A DNA stretch of 43,105 nt from an uncultured Pseudomonadota bacterium (GCA_902798205.1 CADBVV010000008.1:1-43105), one strand, 5' to 3'. Positions 16,397 to 24,792 are shown, counted from the stretch's first letter. Notes: a model not told the origin generated them from the sequence alone. A program made the numbers and translations.

Positions 16397-17089
16397 ATGT
16401 CAGAAAAACAAGGAAATTTTACATTATTAAATGGCCGCGTCATAATGGAACGCAGTTTATACAACCCAACAAGTGATGCAGTTTGGTTGGCTGCCTTTGT
16501 TCATACGACAAACAAAATAAAAACCGTTTTAGACGTTGGAACGGGGTCAGGTGGGGTTTCTCTTTGCCTTTTAACCCATTTACCTAAACTGAAAATCACA
16601 GGAATCGATATTTCTGATGATATGTTGGATATCTGTCGCACAAACACAGAATTAAACAATAAAAACATCGAATTAATTAACCGCGATATTTTACGCTGGT
16701 CAACCACTGACCGTTTTGATTTGGTTATAACAAACCCACCTTATTTCAAAGGCACACCCGCAAAACATAACGCACATCATAATACAGATATAAAAGAATG
16801 GACCAAAAAATCTGCCGCACGCGTATCTTCTAATGGGTATTTTTGTACAATTGTTGATGCAACATGTGCCGATCAGGTTATATCTGTTTTAAACGATAAA
16901 AAATTTGGTGACATACAAATATTCCCATTATTTGGTGCAAAGAACACCGCCGAACGCGTATTAATTCGCGCAAGAAACGGTGTAAAAACCGGCACGACCA
17001 TTTATTGTGGCACATCCATGAATAATGATTCTATTTTACGTGATGGCTTGACTATTGATGCTTTATTGTCTACACTGGGGACAAAATGA
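16397..17089 (+). CDS. tRNA1(Val) adenine(37)-N6-methyltransferase-like protein
   Basis: A class I SAM-dependent methyltransferase of the YfiC/TrmN6 group (COG4123), which methylates a tRNA adenine. SAM motif I is LDVGTGSGGVSLCL, the acidic residue closing the next strand is in GIDISDDML, and the N6-adenine signature is NPPY (DLVITNPPYFKG). The length of 230 aa is close to E. coli YfiC (245 aa). Start choice: ATG 16397 gives MSEKQGNFTLLNGRVIMERS, matching the family N-terminus; an upstream TTG in frame would fall inside the promoter. The -10 box ends 6 nt before this ATG, so the message may be leaderless. It overlaps the M23 peptidase gene by 4 nt. The exact substrate is inferred. Confidence 0.8.
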   Translation: MSEKQGNFTLLNGRVIMERSLYNPTSDAVWLAAFVHTTNKIKTVLDVGTGSGGVSLCLLTHLPKLKITGIDISDDMLDICRTNTELNNKNIELINRDILRWSTTDRFDLVITNPPYFKGTPAKHNAHHNTDIKEWTKKSAARVSSNGYFCTIVDATCADQVISVLNDKKFGDIQIFPLFGAKNTAERVLIRARNGVKTGTTIYCGTSMNNDSILRDGLTIDALLSTLGTK

Positions 17090-18363
17090 TCGGATTTATA
17101 GCAAGATATTTTTCTTCCCTTTGGGAATTGATAACCGCACCATTCAGGCTTGTCTGGCGCGGTATTGCTAAGTTATTTCCTCCGCGTGATTGTACCGTTA
17201 TGGACACCGTTGACGGTCAGGTACACACATATCAACAAAGCAGTTTTTGGCGTTTCACTAAATTTTGTGTGATTATAACGATGTCAATTTGGGCTGCATG
17301 GTCAACATATGTGTATGTTTATCACCGTCCATTATTACAAAAACGCACCCAACAACTGGAACAAACACGCACCCAGCATCAGCGTCAAATGACAGATTTA
17401 AAGACTTATTTGAAAAAATATAATGATTTAACACGCGAATTAAATATTATTGACGACAAAATATTAAAGGCAGATAAATTATCCGACAAAGATAAAGATA
17501 ATTTATTAAACAGCAAATCAAAGATTATTGGCGAACTTGATTTCTTGCAAACCAGAATTTCCGAAATGATGGGGGATGAAAATTACATCCCAGAATTTGA
17601 TAAAATATCCGAATTATCAATTGAATTTGAATTGGTTCGCAACGAAAATGATATTTTAAAACAAAAGAACCAACAAATGATTGAATCAGTCAAAGAAATA
17701 TCTGACGCAGACAATCAAATTGTTGAACAGATTTCTAAATTAACAAAAGACAATATTGATGAATTGCACAAAAATTTGAAAAAAATTAATACCAGCATCA
17801 CAAAACTTGGTTTAACAGAAACATCTTTGGTATCACAAGCAAATAATTATTCAAACCAAATTATTGGTGGACGTTTTACACCATTAAATTTAAATAAAAA
17901 CACAGATGAAAAATACAAAAAAATCGCCGCAGATATTGAAAAATGGCACGGTTTGAACAGATTAACACAAATTTTACCTATTGGGGCACCAGTCGCACAA
18001 AAAACAATAACTTCCCCATACGGTATGCGCCAAGATCCTTTTACAAAAAAGAACAAACACCACAAAGGTATTGATTTTTCAGGTAAAATCGGAACAGAAT
18101 TGTATGCAGTTGCACCAGGGCGCGTGGTTTCCGCAGGGGAACGTTCTGGATATGGAACAACGGTTGAAATCGATCATGGTTTAGGATTCACAACTTTGTA
18201 TGCCCATTTGTCAAAAATCTTGGTTTCACGTGGTGATTGGGTCCGTCCAGGAACAGTTGTAGGCCTTGGTGGTTCATCAGGGCGTTCAACAGGGCCACAT
18301 TTGCACTATGAAATAAGATACAAGGGCACACCATTTAATCCAATTAATTTTGTAAAAGAATAA
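17086..18363 (+). CDS. Membrane-anchored M23 peptidase (LytM type)
   Basis: A predicted peptidoglycan DD-endopeptidase. The 425-aa protein has a cytoplasmic N-terminus of about 60 residues, one transmembrane helix (about 61-80), a periplasmic coiled coil (about 85-250) and a C-terminal M23 domain (about 300-425). Zinc/catalytic signatures are HKGID (His326, Asp330) and HLH (about 405-407); GSSGRSTGPHLHYEIR is characteristic. All key residues are present, so it is probably active. A bactofilin gene begins 11 nt downstream. In Hyphomonas and relatives an M23 enzyme of this layout (LmdC) binds the bactofilin through its cytoplasmic tail, and the arrangement here fits that model. It overlaps the upstream methyltransferase gene by 4 nt. 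Confidence 0.92.
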   Translation: MIGFIARYFSSLWELITAPFRLVWRGIAKLFPPRDCTVMDTVDGQVHTYQQSSFWRFTKFCVIITMSIWAAWSTYVYVYHRPLLQKRTQQLEQTRTQHQRQMTDLKTYLKKYNDLTRELNIIDDKILKADKLSDKDKDNLLNSKSKIIGELDFLQTRISEMMGDENYIPEFDKISELSIEFELVRNENDILKQKNQQMIESVKEISDADNQIVEQISKLTKDNIDELHKNLKKINTSITKLGLTETSLVSQANNYSNQIIGGRFTPLNLNKNTDEKYKKIAADIEKWHGLNRLTQILPIGAPVAQKTITSPYGMRQDPFTKKNKHHKGIDFSGKIGTELYAVAPGRVVSAGERSGYGTTVEIDHGLGFTTLYAHLSKILVSRGDWVRPGTVVGLGGSSGRSTGPHLHYEIRYKGTPFNPINFVKE

Positions 18364-18374
18364 GGAAGGGAAAC

Positions 18375-18731
18375 ATGTTAGCGTTCACAAATGCAGACGA
18401 AAAAAAATCTCCTACTATTATAGGGGCAGGCTGTAAATTAAAAGGCAACATAGACACTGATCATACCGTTCAAATTCACGGTATTATCCATGGCAACGTC
18501 AATGCAGAAACAATCATTATCGGTCGCGGTGGAAAAGTTGTCGGCAATATAACAGCAAACACTATATTTTTACACGGCTCCCTGGATGGTGATGCAACAG
18601 TAAAAATCGCAAATATTTTCTCTAATGCGACAATGTCGGGAACATTGTATTATAAAACATTAAATATTACCGGTAATACAGGATTGGAATGCAAATTGGA
18701 AAAAAGAAAGGACAAAAAAGATGAAAAATGA
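18375..18731 (+). CDS. Bactofilin
   Basis: Bactofilins are nucleotide-free cytoskeletal polymers with a right-handed beta-helix core that scaffold cell-wall enzymes. The 118-aa protein has the family core: TIIGAGCKLKGNI, VQIHGIIHGNV, IIIGRGGKVVGNI and FLHGSLDGD repeats (residues about 13-95), with a short N-terminal tail and a very basic C-terminal tail (EKRKDKKDEK). AAGGAAGGGAAAC precedes ATG. It sits directly after its likely partner peptidase, and rpiB starts within its last 11 nt. Confidence 0.93.
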   Translation: MLAFTNADEKKSPTIIGAGCKLKGNIDTDHTVQIHGIIHGNVNAETIIIGRGGKVVGNITANTIFLHGSLDGDATVKIANIFSNATMSGTLYYKTLNITGNTGLECKLEKRKDKKDEK

Positions 18732-19167
18732 TATTTCACATGTTTATATCGCGTCCGACCATCGTGGGGTGGGGTTAAAATTATATCTTTATGAAATGTT
18801 GATGGCCGATGGTTATAATGTTGTCAATCTCGGGACAGACGATTTAAATACACCTGTTGATTTTCCAGATATTGCAAACAAAGTGGCCGAAGCAATGTTG
18901 GATGATTCTCAATCACGCGGTATATTAATTTGTGGCACCGGGGCAGGTATGGAAATAGCCGCCAATCGTCACCGTCATATTCGTGCATCACGCGTTGACA
19001 GACCAGAACAGGCACGCGATGATCGTTTTCATGACGATATAAATGTGTTGGCATTGGCCGCAGATGACATCGATATTGAACAAGCGTTTTTATGTGCACA
19101 AACATTTTTGGAAAGTCCGTTTGATAATATCGAAAAAAGAATCAGACGAATTCAAAAAATATCTTAA
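18721..19167 (+). CDS. rpiB: Ribose-5-phosphate isomerase B
   Basis: RpiB interconverts ribose 5-phosphate and ribulose 5-phosphate. The 148-aa protein has the family marks: IASDHRGVGLK, TPVDFPDIA, the catalytic Cys in ICGTGAGMEIAANR, and HDDINVLAL. GTGAGM replaces the usual GTGIGM/GSGIGM. AAAGGA lies about 8 nt upstream and the start lies inside the bactofilin gene, so translation is probably coupled. A bidirectional terminator follows. Together with tkt at 29439-31214 it supplies non-oxidative pentose phosphate steps. Confidence 0.95.
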   Translation: MKNDISHVYIASDHRGVGLKLYLYEMLMADGYNVVNLGTDDLNTPVDFPDIANKVAEAMLDDSQSRGILICGTGAGMEIAANRHRHIRASRVDRPEQARDDRFHDDINVLALAADDIDIEQAFLCAQTFLESPFDNIEKRIRRIQKIS

Positions 19168-19168
19168 T

Positions 19169-19198
19169 AAAAAAAACCGCCGTTTTGGCGGTTTCTTT
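19169..19198. terminator. Bidirectional terminator between rpiB and leuS
   Basis: AAACCGCC (19174-19181)/GGCGGTTT (19187-19194), with an A-run on the left and a T-rich right side. It serves rpiB on plus and leuS on minus; the leuS stop abuts it. Confidence 0.88.
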
Positions 19199-21596
19199 AT
19201 TTCTTTACCACGAAATTAACCAGTTTCTTTGGGACAACAATTGTTTTGATTATTGTTGCGCCTTCTAATTGTCGTGTTGCATTTTGCTTTGCGGTTTCAA
19301 TTAAATCAGATTCAGTAATATCAACCGGCACAACAAAATCTTTTGCACGCTTACCATTTACAGAAACAACGATAGTCATTTCGTTTTTGACCAATTTAGA
19401 GGCATCAAATGTTGGCCATGGTTCGAATACCAACATATCTTTATGTCCCAATTTTTCCCACATTTCTTCGGTTAAATGTGGCGCAAACGGATTCAACAAT
19501 TGAATCAAAACTTCATAAGCCTTGCGTGGCATTTTACCGCTAAATGCATTTACATATTCCATCATTGCAGAAATTACAGTGTTAAACTTCATACCTTCGA
19601 TACGTTCTGTCACATCCGCAACCAATTGGTGCATCAAACGTTCTTGTTCAGCGGTCATTACATCATCTGTTAAATTATCAGATAATGTTTCCACACGTTT
19701 AAGGAAACGTTGAATACCAGATAAAGTACCTTCGGACCAATTAATGTTTTGTTCCCATGGTCCCAATGCCAAAATAGTCATACGACACGCATCCGCACCC
19801 GCACGATTCACAACATCCGAAGACGGAACAGTGTTACCACGCGATTTGGACATTTTTATACCATCTGCACCCATTAACAAGCCGCTACTTGTTCTTTTCT
19901 TATAAGGTTCGACACCCGGAACAAAACCCAAATCATACAATGCCTTATACCAGAATCGAGAATAGAGCAAATGTCGTGTTGTATGTTCCATACCACCATT
20001 ATAATGATCAACGGGCATCCACATTTTCAGTTTTTCAGCGGCACAAAATTCATTGTCATTCTTTGAATCAAGATAACGCAAGAAATACCATGACGATCCA
20101 GCCCATTGTGGCATAGTATCTGTTTCACGTTTTGCCGCACCACCACAGCATGGACATGTTGTATTTACCCAATCTGTTGCACGCGCCAGGGGACTTTCAC
20201 CATCTTCTGTTGGTTTATAATCTGTCATATATGGTTGCAATACGGGCAGGGCATCTTCTGGTACAGGTTGCCACCCACATTTTTCACAATAGACTAACGG
20301 AATAGGTTCGCCCCAATACATTTGACGCGAAAAACCCCAATCCTTTAATTTATATTTTGTTGTGCCACGCGCGAATCCATGTTCGGTTCCATATTTAATC
20401 GCGGTTGCAATAGCTTCTTCTTTGCCCATACCATTCAAGAATTCAGAATTAATATGTTCACCATCTTGTTCCCACGCTTCGTTTTCTATATTGCCACCGG
20501 CCAGAACAGGAATTATTGGCAAACCAAATTTCTTTGCAAACGCCCAATCACGACCATCGTGTGCCGGCACCGCCATAATTGCACCAAAACCATAATCAGC
20601 CAACACATAATCAGAAATAAATATTGGTGTTTCGTGTCCATTAAATGGATTGATTGCCTTTACACCTTTTAATTCGACACCTGTCTTTTCTTTGGTTGCA
20701 TCGGTTCTTTCAAATTCAGATTTTGCATGTGCCGCGTTGATATAAGCATTTACTTCATCAACATTTGTTATTTTGCCATCCGCAATCCATTTTTGAACCA
20801 ATTTATGTTCTGGTGCCAAAACACAGAATGTTACACCAAATATAGTATCAACACGTGTTGTATAAACCGTCATAATATCATCATCAACACGAAAATCGAC
20901 TTCGGCCCCATGCGAACGACCAATCCAATTTATTTGTTGAGTTTTAACGCGTTCTGGATAATCAACCAACGCCAAATCATCAATCAAACGGTCTGCGTAT
21001 TTAGTAATTGCCAAATTCCATTGCAATTTCATTTTCTTTTCAACCGGACCATGACAACGTTCGCATTTACCATCTTCCAATTCTTCATTGGTCAGATTAG
21101 TTTTACAATTTGGACACCAATTCATTGGCAATTCAGATTTATACGCCAAACCCGCCTTGAAAAATTGAATAAACATCCATTGGGTCCATTTTACAAATTC
21201 CGGGTCAGATGTTGCCAATTTTGATTCCGGATTAAAAGATAACCCCATTATCGAAATATCATTTTCAAAAATCTTTATCAATTCTGCCACAGATTCACTT
21301 GGGTGCTTGCCGATTTTTGTTGCATATTTTTCAGACGAAATTCCCATTGAATCGTAACCAATCGGATACAAAACATCAAAACCACGCATACGTTTATAAC
21401 GCGCCATAACATCCATACCGGTATAAGGCAACATATGGCCAACATGCAATCCCGAACCACTTGGGAAAGGAAATTCAATCAAATTATAATATTTTGGTTT
21501 TGAACCATCATTTTTTGGAACAAAAGCGCGCGCTTCTTTCCAACGTTTTTGCCATTTAGATTCACGTTCCAAAATATGTTTAATATCGTCAGCCAT
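19197..21596 (-). CDS. leuS: Leucyl-tRNA synthetase
   Basis: A class I aminoacyl-tRNA synthetase charging tRNA-Leu. The 799-aa protein has the HIGH-type motif HVGH (PFPSGSGLHVGHM), KMSKS (GIKMSKSRGNTV), Cys pairs of zinc-binding type (WCPNC/CERC and CEKC), the editing domain (TTRVDTIFGV) and the anticodon-binding C-terminus. It is shorter than typical proteobacterial LeuRS (about 860 aa), and its catalytic core (GYDSMGISSEKYATKIG, QQINWIGRSHGAEVDF) differs from the usual proteobacterial wording. Start: ATG 21596 (MADDIKHI), with GGTGG five nt upstream; an in-frame ATG at 21608 has no ribosome-binding site. Two target tRNAs lie at 10342 and 10548. Confidence 0.95.
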   Translation of the reverse strand: MADDIKHILERESKWQKRWKEARAFVPKNDGSKPKYYNLIEFPFPSGSGLHVGHMLPYTGMDVMARYKRMRGFDVLYPIGYDSMGISSEKYATKIGKHPSESVAELIKIFENDISIMGLSFNPESKLATSDPEFVKWTQWMFIQFFKAGLAYKSELPMNWCPNCKTNLTNEELEDGKCERCHGPVEKKMKLQWNLAITKYADRLIDDLALVDYPERVKTQQINWIGRSHGAEVDFRVDDDIMTVYTTRVDTIFGVTFCVLAPEHKLVQKWIADGKITNVDEVNAYINAAHAKSEFERTDATKEKTGVELKGVKAINPFNGHETPIFISDYVLADYGFGAIMAVPAHDGRDWAFAKKFGLPIIPVLAGGNIENEAWEQDGEHINSEFLNGMGKEEAIATAIKYGTEHGFARGTTKYKLKDWGFSRQMYWGEPIPLVYCEKCGWQPVPEDALPVLQPYMTDYKPTEDGESPLARATDWVNTTCPCCGGAAKRETDTMPQWAGSSWYFLRYLDSKNDNEFCAAEKLKMWMPVDHYNGGMEHTTRHLLYSRFWYKALYDLGFVPGVEPYKKRTSSGLLMGADGIKMSKSRGNTVPSSDVVNRAGADACRMTILALGPWEQNINWSEGTLSGIQRFLKRVETLSDNLTDDVMTAEQERLMHQLVADVTERIEGMKFNTVISAMMEYVNAFSGKMPRKAYEVLIQLLNPFAPHLTEEMWEKLGHKDMLVFEPWPTFDASKLVKNEMTIVVSVNGKRAKDFVVPVDITESDLIETAKQNATRQLEGATIIKTIVVPKKLVNFVVKK

Positions 21597-21631
21597 TTTT
21601 ACCACCATTTATTATTAAATTTACGAAAACA

Positions 21632-21660
21632 ATTTTATATTCAAGCATCAGAAAATTCAA
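21632..21660 (-). promoter_or_regulatory. Promoter of leuS
   Basis: Minus strand: TTGAAT (21660-21655), 17 nt, TAAAAT (21637-21632), about 36 nt before ATG 21596. The -35 is identical to that of lpxA. Confidence 0.6.
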
Positions 21661-21808
21661 GTCTTTTATATATAAAAGCAGAGCAATAAAAATATTTCAG
21701 TATAAATATTATGTATAGTTTATAAAAATACCCAAAGGAATATCCAATTATTGTTCAGACCCGTTCAAACATATACCAAAAATGGCTATTTTCGATAAAA
21801 ATATGCCC

Positions 21809-21886
21809 AAAAATGCCGTTTTAAAGCACAAAATCGCCAAAAAAACCAGTAAAAAACCGCAGAAAACCGGCATTTTTAGCGATTTT
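21809..21886 (+). repeat. Interleaved inverted repeats with pseudoknot-like order
   Basis: AAAAATGCCG (21809-21818) pairs with CGGCATTTTT (21868-21877); AAAATCGC (21830-21837) pairs with GCGATTTT (21879-21886). The order 1-2-1'-2' permits a pseudoknot or two alternative hairpins, the second ending in a T-run like a terminator. Confidence 0.5.
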
Positions 21887-22480
21887 TTTAGCAAAAATTC
21901 ATAAAAAACTAAAAAATCATCCAATCGATTTAGAGCGATGTGACCATATAAATATATGATTTACAAAAATTTAATCGATGTGAGAAGGGCGAATATCATA
22001 AAAAAATAACAATAATAAATATTAAAAAGGTAATTTTTATAAAAATAGAAACAAAATTTATTTTACAGTAAAAACAAACAGTTAAAAATTTTTTGTAATA
22101 AAACAATTCAACATAAAAAATATTTTAAAAAAAATTATAAAAAATAATTAATAAAAACATCATTTGATTCACACAAATTTAAAAAACGCATAAATTATCA
22201 ACTTTATTAGAATACCTTTGTTGCACAATCTTAAACTATACATAATATACATTATGCGCCTTTTATATAATGTCTTTTTAAGGTGTCCCCCGCGGTTTTC
22301 TGCGGTTTTAAAATAAAAGGTTTAAAAATATGATAATTATTATAAAAAATTATTCCGATATGCACATATATGTACATATTATTTTCAATAAACAATCTAT
22401 TTATATGTTTTTTATTCGTTTATTATTATTTTTATTTTTCATATTTGTATTTTTTCATCAATCATCCCCTGTTATGCAGA

Positions 22481-22512
22481 AAACCGCCCTTTTTGGTGAA
22501 CTTGGGCGGTTT
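22481..22512 (-). terminator. Terminator downstream of mscL
   Basis: AAACCGCCC (22481-22489)/GGGCGGTTT (22504-22512), followed on the minus strand by TTTTCTG. The T-run is modest. Confidence 0.7.
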
Positions 22513-22537
22513 TGCTTTAATATTATAATATCGATAA

Positions 22538-23089
22538 CTATTTGATTTTTGCCACTTTTTTAGCCTTTTTAGCAACGTTGCTAACTTTTGCTTTCAATGA
22601 TTTAAGGCTTTTTGCTAATTCAGCTTCTTCTGCTGGGCCAATTTTTTCTGGTTTTACTGCAGAACAGCAATATGGACATTTCGTTGCAGATTTACTGATA
22701 GATTGCTGACAATATGGACATGCGCGTGTTGTGACTGGCGCTTTACCACGTGCAGAATTAGCAATCTTTACAATAATAAATACTGCAAACATTGTTATCA
22801 AGAAACTGATTATTGTATTCAAAAAAGTTCCCAGGTTCAATGTTGTAGCCCCAGCAGCAGTTGCTTCCGCCATAGTGTTATAATGTGCACCGGCTTCGCC
22901 ACCACCCAAAACAAAAAACCATTGCGAAAAATCGATACCGCCAACCAACATCCCGACTGGTGGCATGATAATATCTTTGACCAAAGAATTTACAACGCTG
23001 GTCATAACAGACCCAACGATGATACCGACAGCCATATCGATTGCACTGCCTTTGTTAATAAAAGATTTAAATTCAGACAACAGTTTCAT
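22538..23089 (-). CDS. mscL: Large-conductance mechanosensitive channel with C-terminal zinc ribbon
   Basis: MscL forms a homopentameric inner-membrane pore that opens under membrane tension to release solutes. Residues 1-105 are canonical: KLLSEFKSFINKGSAIDMAVGIIVG (TM1), DIIMPPVGMLVGG, a periplasmic loop and TM2 (FLITMFAVFIIVKIAN). Unusual addition: residues about 115-140 carry two CPYC motifs (ACPYCQQSISKSATKCPYC), a predicted zinc ribbon, followed by a Lys-rich helical tail. The total is 183 aa against 136 in E. coli. Start ATG 23089 has AAGGAG 7 nt upstream and lies 1 nt after the aroK stop, so the two genes are co-transcribed. Confidence 0.95.
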   Translation of the reverse strand: MKLLSEFKSFINKGSAIDMAVGIIVGSVMTSVVNSLVKDIIMPPVGMLVGGIDFSQWFFVLGGGEAGAHYNTMAEATAAGATTLNLGTFLNTIISFLITMFAVFIIVKIANSARGKAPVTTRACPYCQQSISKSATKCPYCCSAVKPEKIGPAEEAELAKSLKSLKAKVSNVAKKAKKVAKIK

Positions 23090-23090
23090 T

Positions 23091-23654
23091 TTATTTCTCC
23101 TTTTGTTGTTGTTCGTTGTGTTTTTCAATTGCAGTTAAAACTTTGTGAAGGGTTTTATGAATATTTTCATCGCGCGTTTCCACCATAATATCTGCCAAGG
23201 CATAAGTATCATATCTTTCATTTATTAACTGGGCCAAAATTTGACGTGAATCTGTATTTAATAACTGTGGTCTGGTATGACGGAAATTAGTCCTTTTTAC
23301 AAGCAGTTCTAAATCGGCTTTAAGCCATATCGTAATTGCTTTTTCCAGAACGGTTTGCCGCACCGCCGGAGTTATAAAAGCGCCTTCCCCGGTTGAAATA
23401 ACCTTTACCAAAGGCGGTGTATCAATAATGCGTTCAATTACTTTTTGTTCAACGCGCCTGAATTCTTGTTCACCATACATTGAAAAGATATCAACAACAC
23501 TGCAACCGGCTGCTTTTTCTATTTCTTTATCAGAATCTACAAACGGGATACCCAGATTTCTGGCCAAAGCACGTCCGACACTGGTTTTGCCCGCCCCCAT
23601 TAAACCAACCATTACTATTGGTTTGGTCAAAGTTATTTGTTTTTTATTTCTCAT
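23091..23654 (-). CDS. aroK: Shikimate kinase
   Basis: AroK phosphorylates shikimate in aromatic amino acid synthesis. The 187-aa protein has Walker A GLMGAGKTSVGRAL, FVDSDKEIEKAAG (Asp contacting shikimate), EQEFRRVE, the lid RPQLL and NERYDTYALADI. The usual shikimate-binding GGGA is GEGA here (ISTGEGAFITP), a Gly-to-Glu change in a contact segment. Start ATG 23654 (MRNKKQ) is preceded at 7 nt by a -10 box and by no ribosome-binding site; an upstream in-frame ATG at 23690 lies in the -35. aroB, the common neighbour, is absent; mscL follows. Confidence 0.93.
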   Translation of the reverse strand: MRNKKQITLTKPIVMVGLMGAGKTSVGRALARNLGIPFVDSDKEIEKAAGCSVVDIFSMYGEQEFRRVEQKVIERIIDTPPLVKVISTGEGAFITPAVRQTVLEKAITIWLKADLELLVKRTNFRHTRPQLLNTDSRQILAQLINERYDTYALADIMVETRDENIHKTLHKVLTAIEKHNEQQQKEK

Positions 23655-23661
23655 GTTGCTT

Positions 23662-23690
23662 ATTCTATATAAAAAGAAAAAATAAGACAA
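23662..23690 (-). promoter_or_regulatory. Promoter of aroK-mscL
   Basis: Minus strand: TTGTCT (23690-23685), 17 nt, TAGAAT (23667-23662), then AAGCAAC and ATG 23654. A leaderless transcript is predicted. Confidence 0.6.
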
Positions 23691-23716
23691 TAAAAATTTC
23701 CAAAAGCCTAAAAATA

Positions 23717-23725
23717 TGATATAAT
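23717..23725 (+). promoter_or_regulatory. Extended -10 promoter of the outer-membrane barrel gene
   Basis: TGATATAAT with a poor -35 (TTTCCA at 23697-23702, 17 nt away). The leader carries GAGAGAGA before ATG 23753. Confidence 0.6.
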
Positions 23726-23752
23726 TTTGTATATAACAAAGAGAGAGAAATT

Positions 23753-24763
23753 ATGAAAATAAAACACGCTTCGCTTTTTTTGCTTGGCATCCTGCTTTAC
23801 ACCGTAAATTATGCAAACGCGGCTGGGATTTACGACAATAATATATCGGCACTTAATATCAATATGTTAACCGATGTCTTTATGTCATATACAAACTATA
23901 GCGAAAAGATGTCTGATTTATTTGCACATAAAGTAATGTATGGATCAATGGACAGATTGGATGAATATGGCGATGACGGTTCAACAATAAAAACAATTGA
24001 CCAAAAACAAAAATCACAAAACAATTCTTTTATACAACACGTCTGGGTTAACGCAAATCATGTTAATGAAGACATGCATTATGGTCAAAACATATCCGAA
24101 CACGGGCGTTTTAATTTGGCCACAATTGGCGCAACAACACGTGCCACAGATTTAAAACACGGAAAAATTTCTTTTGGTGGTTTTGCATCTTATATAAATA
24201 CCAAAATGTCTGACTTTAATGGTAACGGTGATACAGTCGGTATATTTTCAAATTACAAATACAAAAATTTTGGAACAAAAGCTCTTTTGAACATTGGTTC
24301 TATTAACAACAGTTCTGTGAATACAAGATTTAACAATTCATGGGTTAATGTTGCGGCTGATGCATCTGGAACATTCAAGATAGATGATACATTCTTTGTT
24401 CGTCCAAACATATATATGTCATATACATTTGTAGCATCTGATAATTTATATGTAAACGGTGCACATATTTCATCAGACAACTTTCATTTCTTTAATATCT
24501 CCCCGGGCGCAATATTTATCAAAGAAGTTTCGCCAAATTGGTATGGTTCATTATCTGCAAAATATGTTGCACATATTGGTGGCAAGAACGACATAAAGAT
24601 CGATGGTACTGAAATTCGTGGACTTTATCTGGATAATCATACAGATATTGGTATTGATGTAGAACACGACTATAAACAATTTGTATTTGGCGCAAAAGTT
24701 CATAAACAAATTGGTGGTATAGATGGTTGGGCAACAAATATAAATGTCAAATATGCATTTTAA
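23753..24763 (+). CDS. Outer-membrane beta-barrel (autotransporter-domain-like) protein
   Basis: The 336-aa product has a signal peptide (MKIKHASLFLLGILLYTVNYANA, cleavage near residue 23) and a mature part of alternating hydrophobic and polar strands (GRFNLATIGATTRATDLKHGKISFGGFASYI, YGSLSAKYVAHIGG). It ends in NINVKYAF, the aromatic C-terminal signature used by the BAM machinery. The lack of a long passenger suggests a free-standing barrel or a short adhesin-like protein resembling the autotransporter beta domain. The function is unknown. It is monocistronic, with its own extended -10 promoter and a terminator. Confidence 0.75.
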   Translation: MKIKHASLFLLGILLYTVNYANAAGIYDNNISALNINMLTDVFMSYTNYSEKMSDLFAHKVMYGSMDRLDEYGDDGSTIKTIDQKQKSQNNSFIQHVWVNANHVNEDMHYGQNISEHGRFNLATIGATTRATDLKHGKISFGGFASYINTKMSDFNGNGDTVGIFSNYKYKNFGTKALLNIGSINNSSVNTRFNNSWVNVAADASGTFKIDDTFFVRPNIYMSYTFVASDNLYVNGAHISSDNFHFFNISPGAIFIKEVSPNWYGSLSAKYVAHIGGKNDIKIDGTEIRGLYLDNHTDIGIDVEHDYKQFVFGAKVHKQIGGIDGWATNINVKYAF

Positions 24764-24792
24764 AAAAACGACCTTTTGGGTCGTTTTTTTTA
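24762..24792. terminator. Bidirectional terminator
   Basis: ACGACC-TTTTG-GGTCGT flanked by an A-run and a T-run. It serves the barrel gene on plus and prfA on minus. Confidence 0.88.

Larger units (their letters stand above)
21609..22480. other. AT-rich noncoding region between leuS and mscL
   Basis: No convincing gene is visible. It holds the leuS promoter, a 16-nt palindrome CTTTTATATATAAAAG (21663-21678), an interleaved inverted-repeat pair (21809-21886), two copies of CGATGTGA (about 21935 and 21977), a roughly 190-nt stretch of almost pure A/T (about 22000-22190), hairpin CATAAT-ATAC-ATTATG (22241-22256) and a short GC hairpin CCGC...GCGG near 22290-22305. A 71-aa hydrophobic frame at 22330-22545 runs through a terminator and is unlikely to be real. 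Confidence 0.6.

Noticed and set aside
21609-22537. Replication origin
   Set aside because: The region is AT-rich, but the best DnaA-box-like 9-mers (TGATTCACA, ATATGCACA) each have a mismatch and do not cluster. No dnaA, hemE, parA or similar gene is nearby.
22330-22545. 71-aa hydrophobic frame upstream of the mscL end
   Set aside because: It runs through the mscL terminator hairpin and into the mscL coding sequence, and consists of near-random Ile/Phe-rich codons expected in AT-rich DNA.
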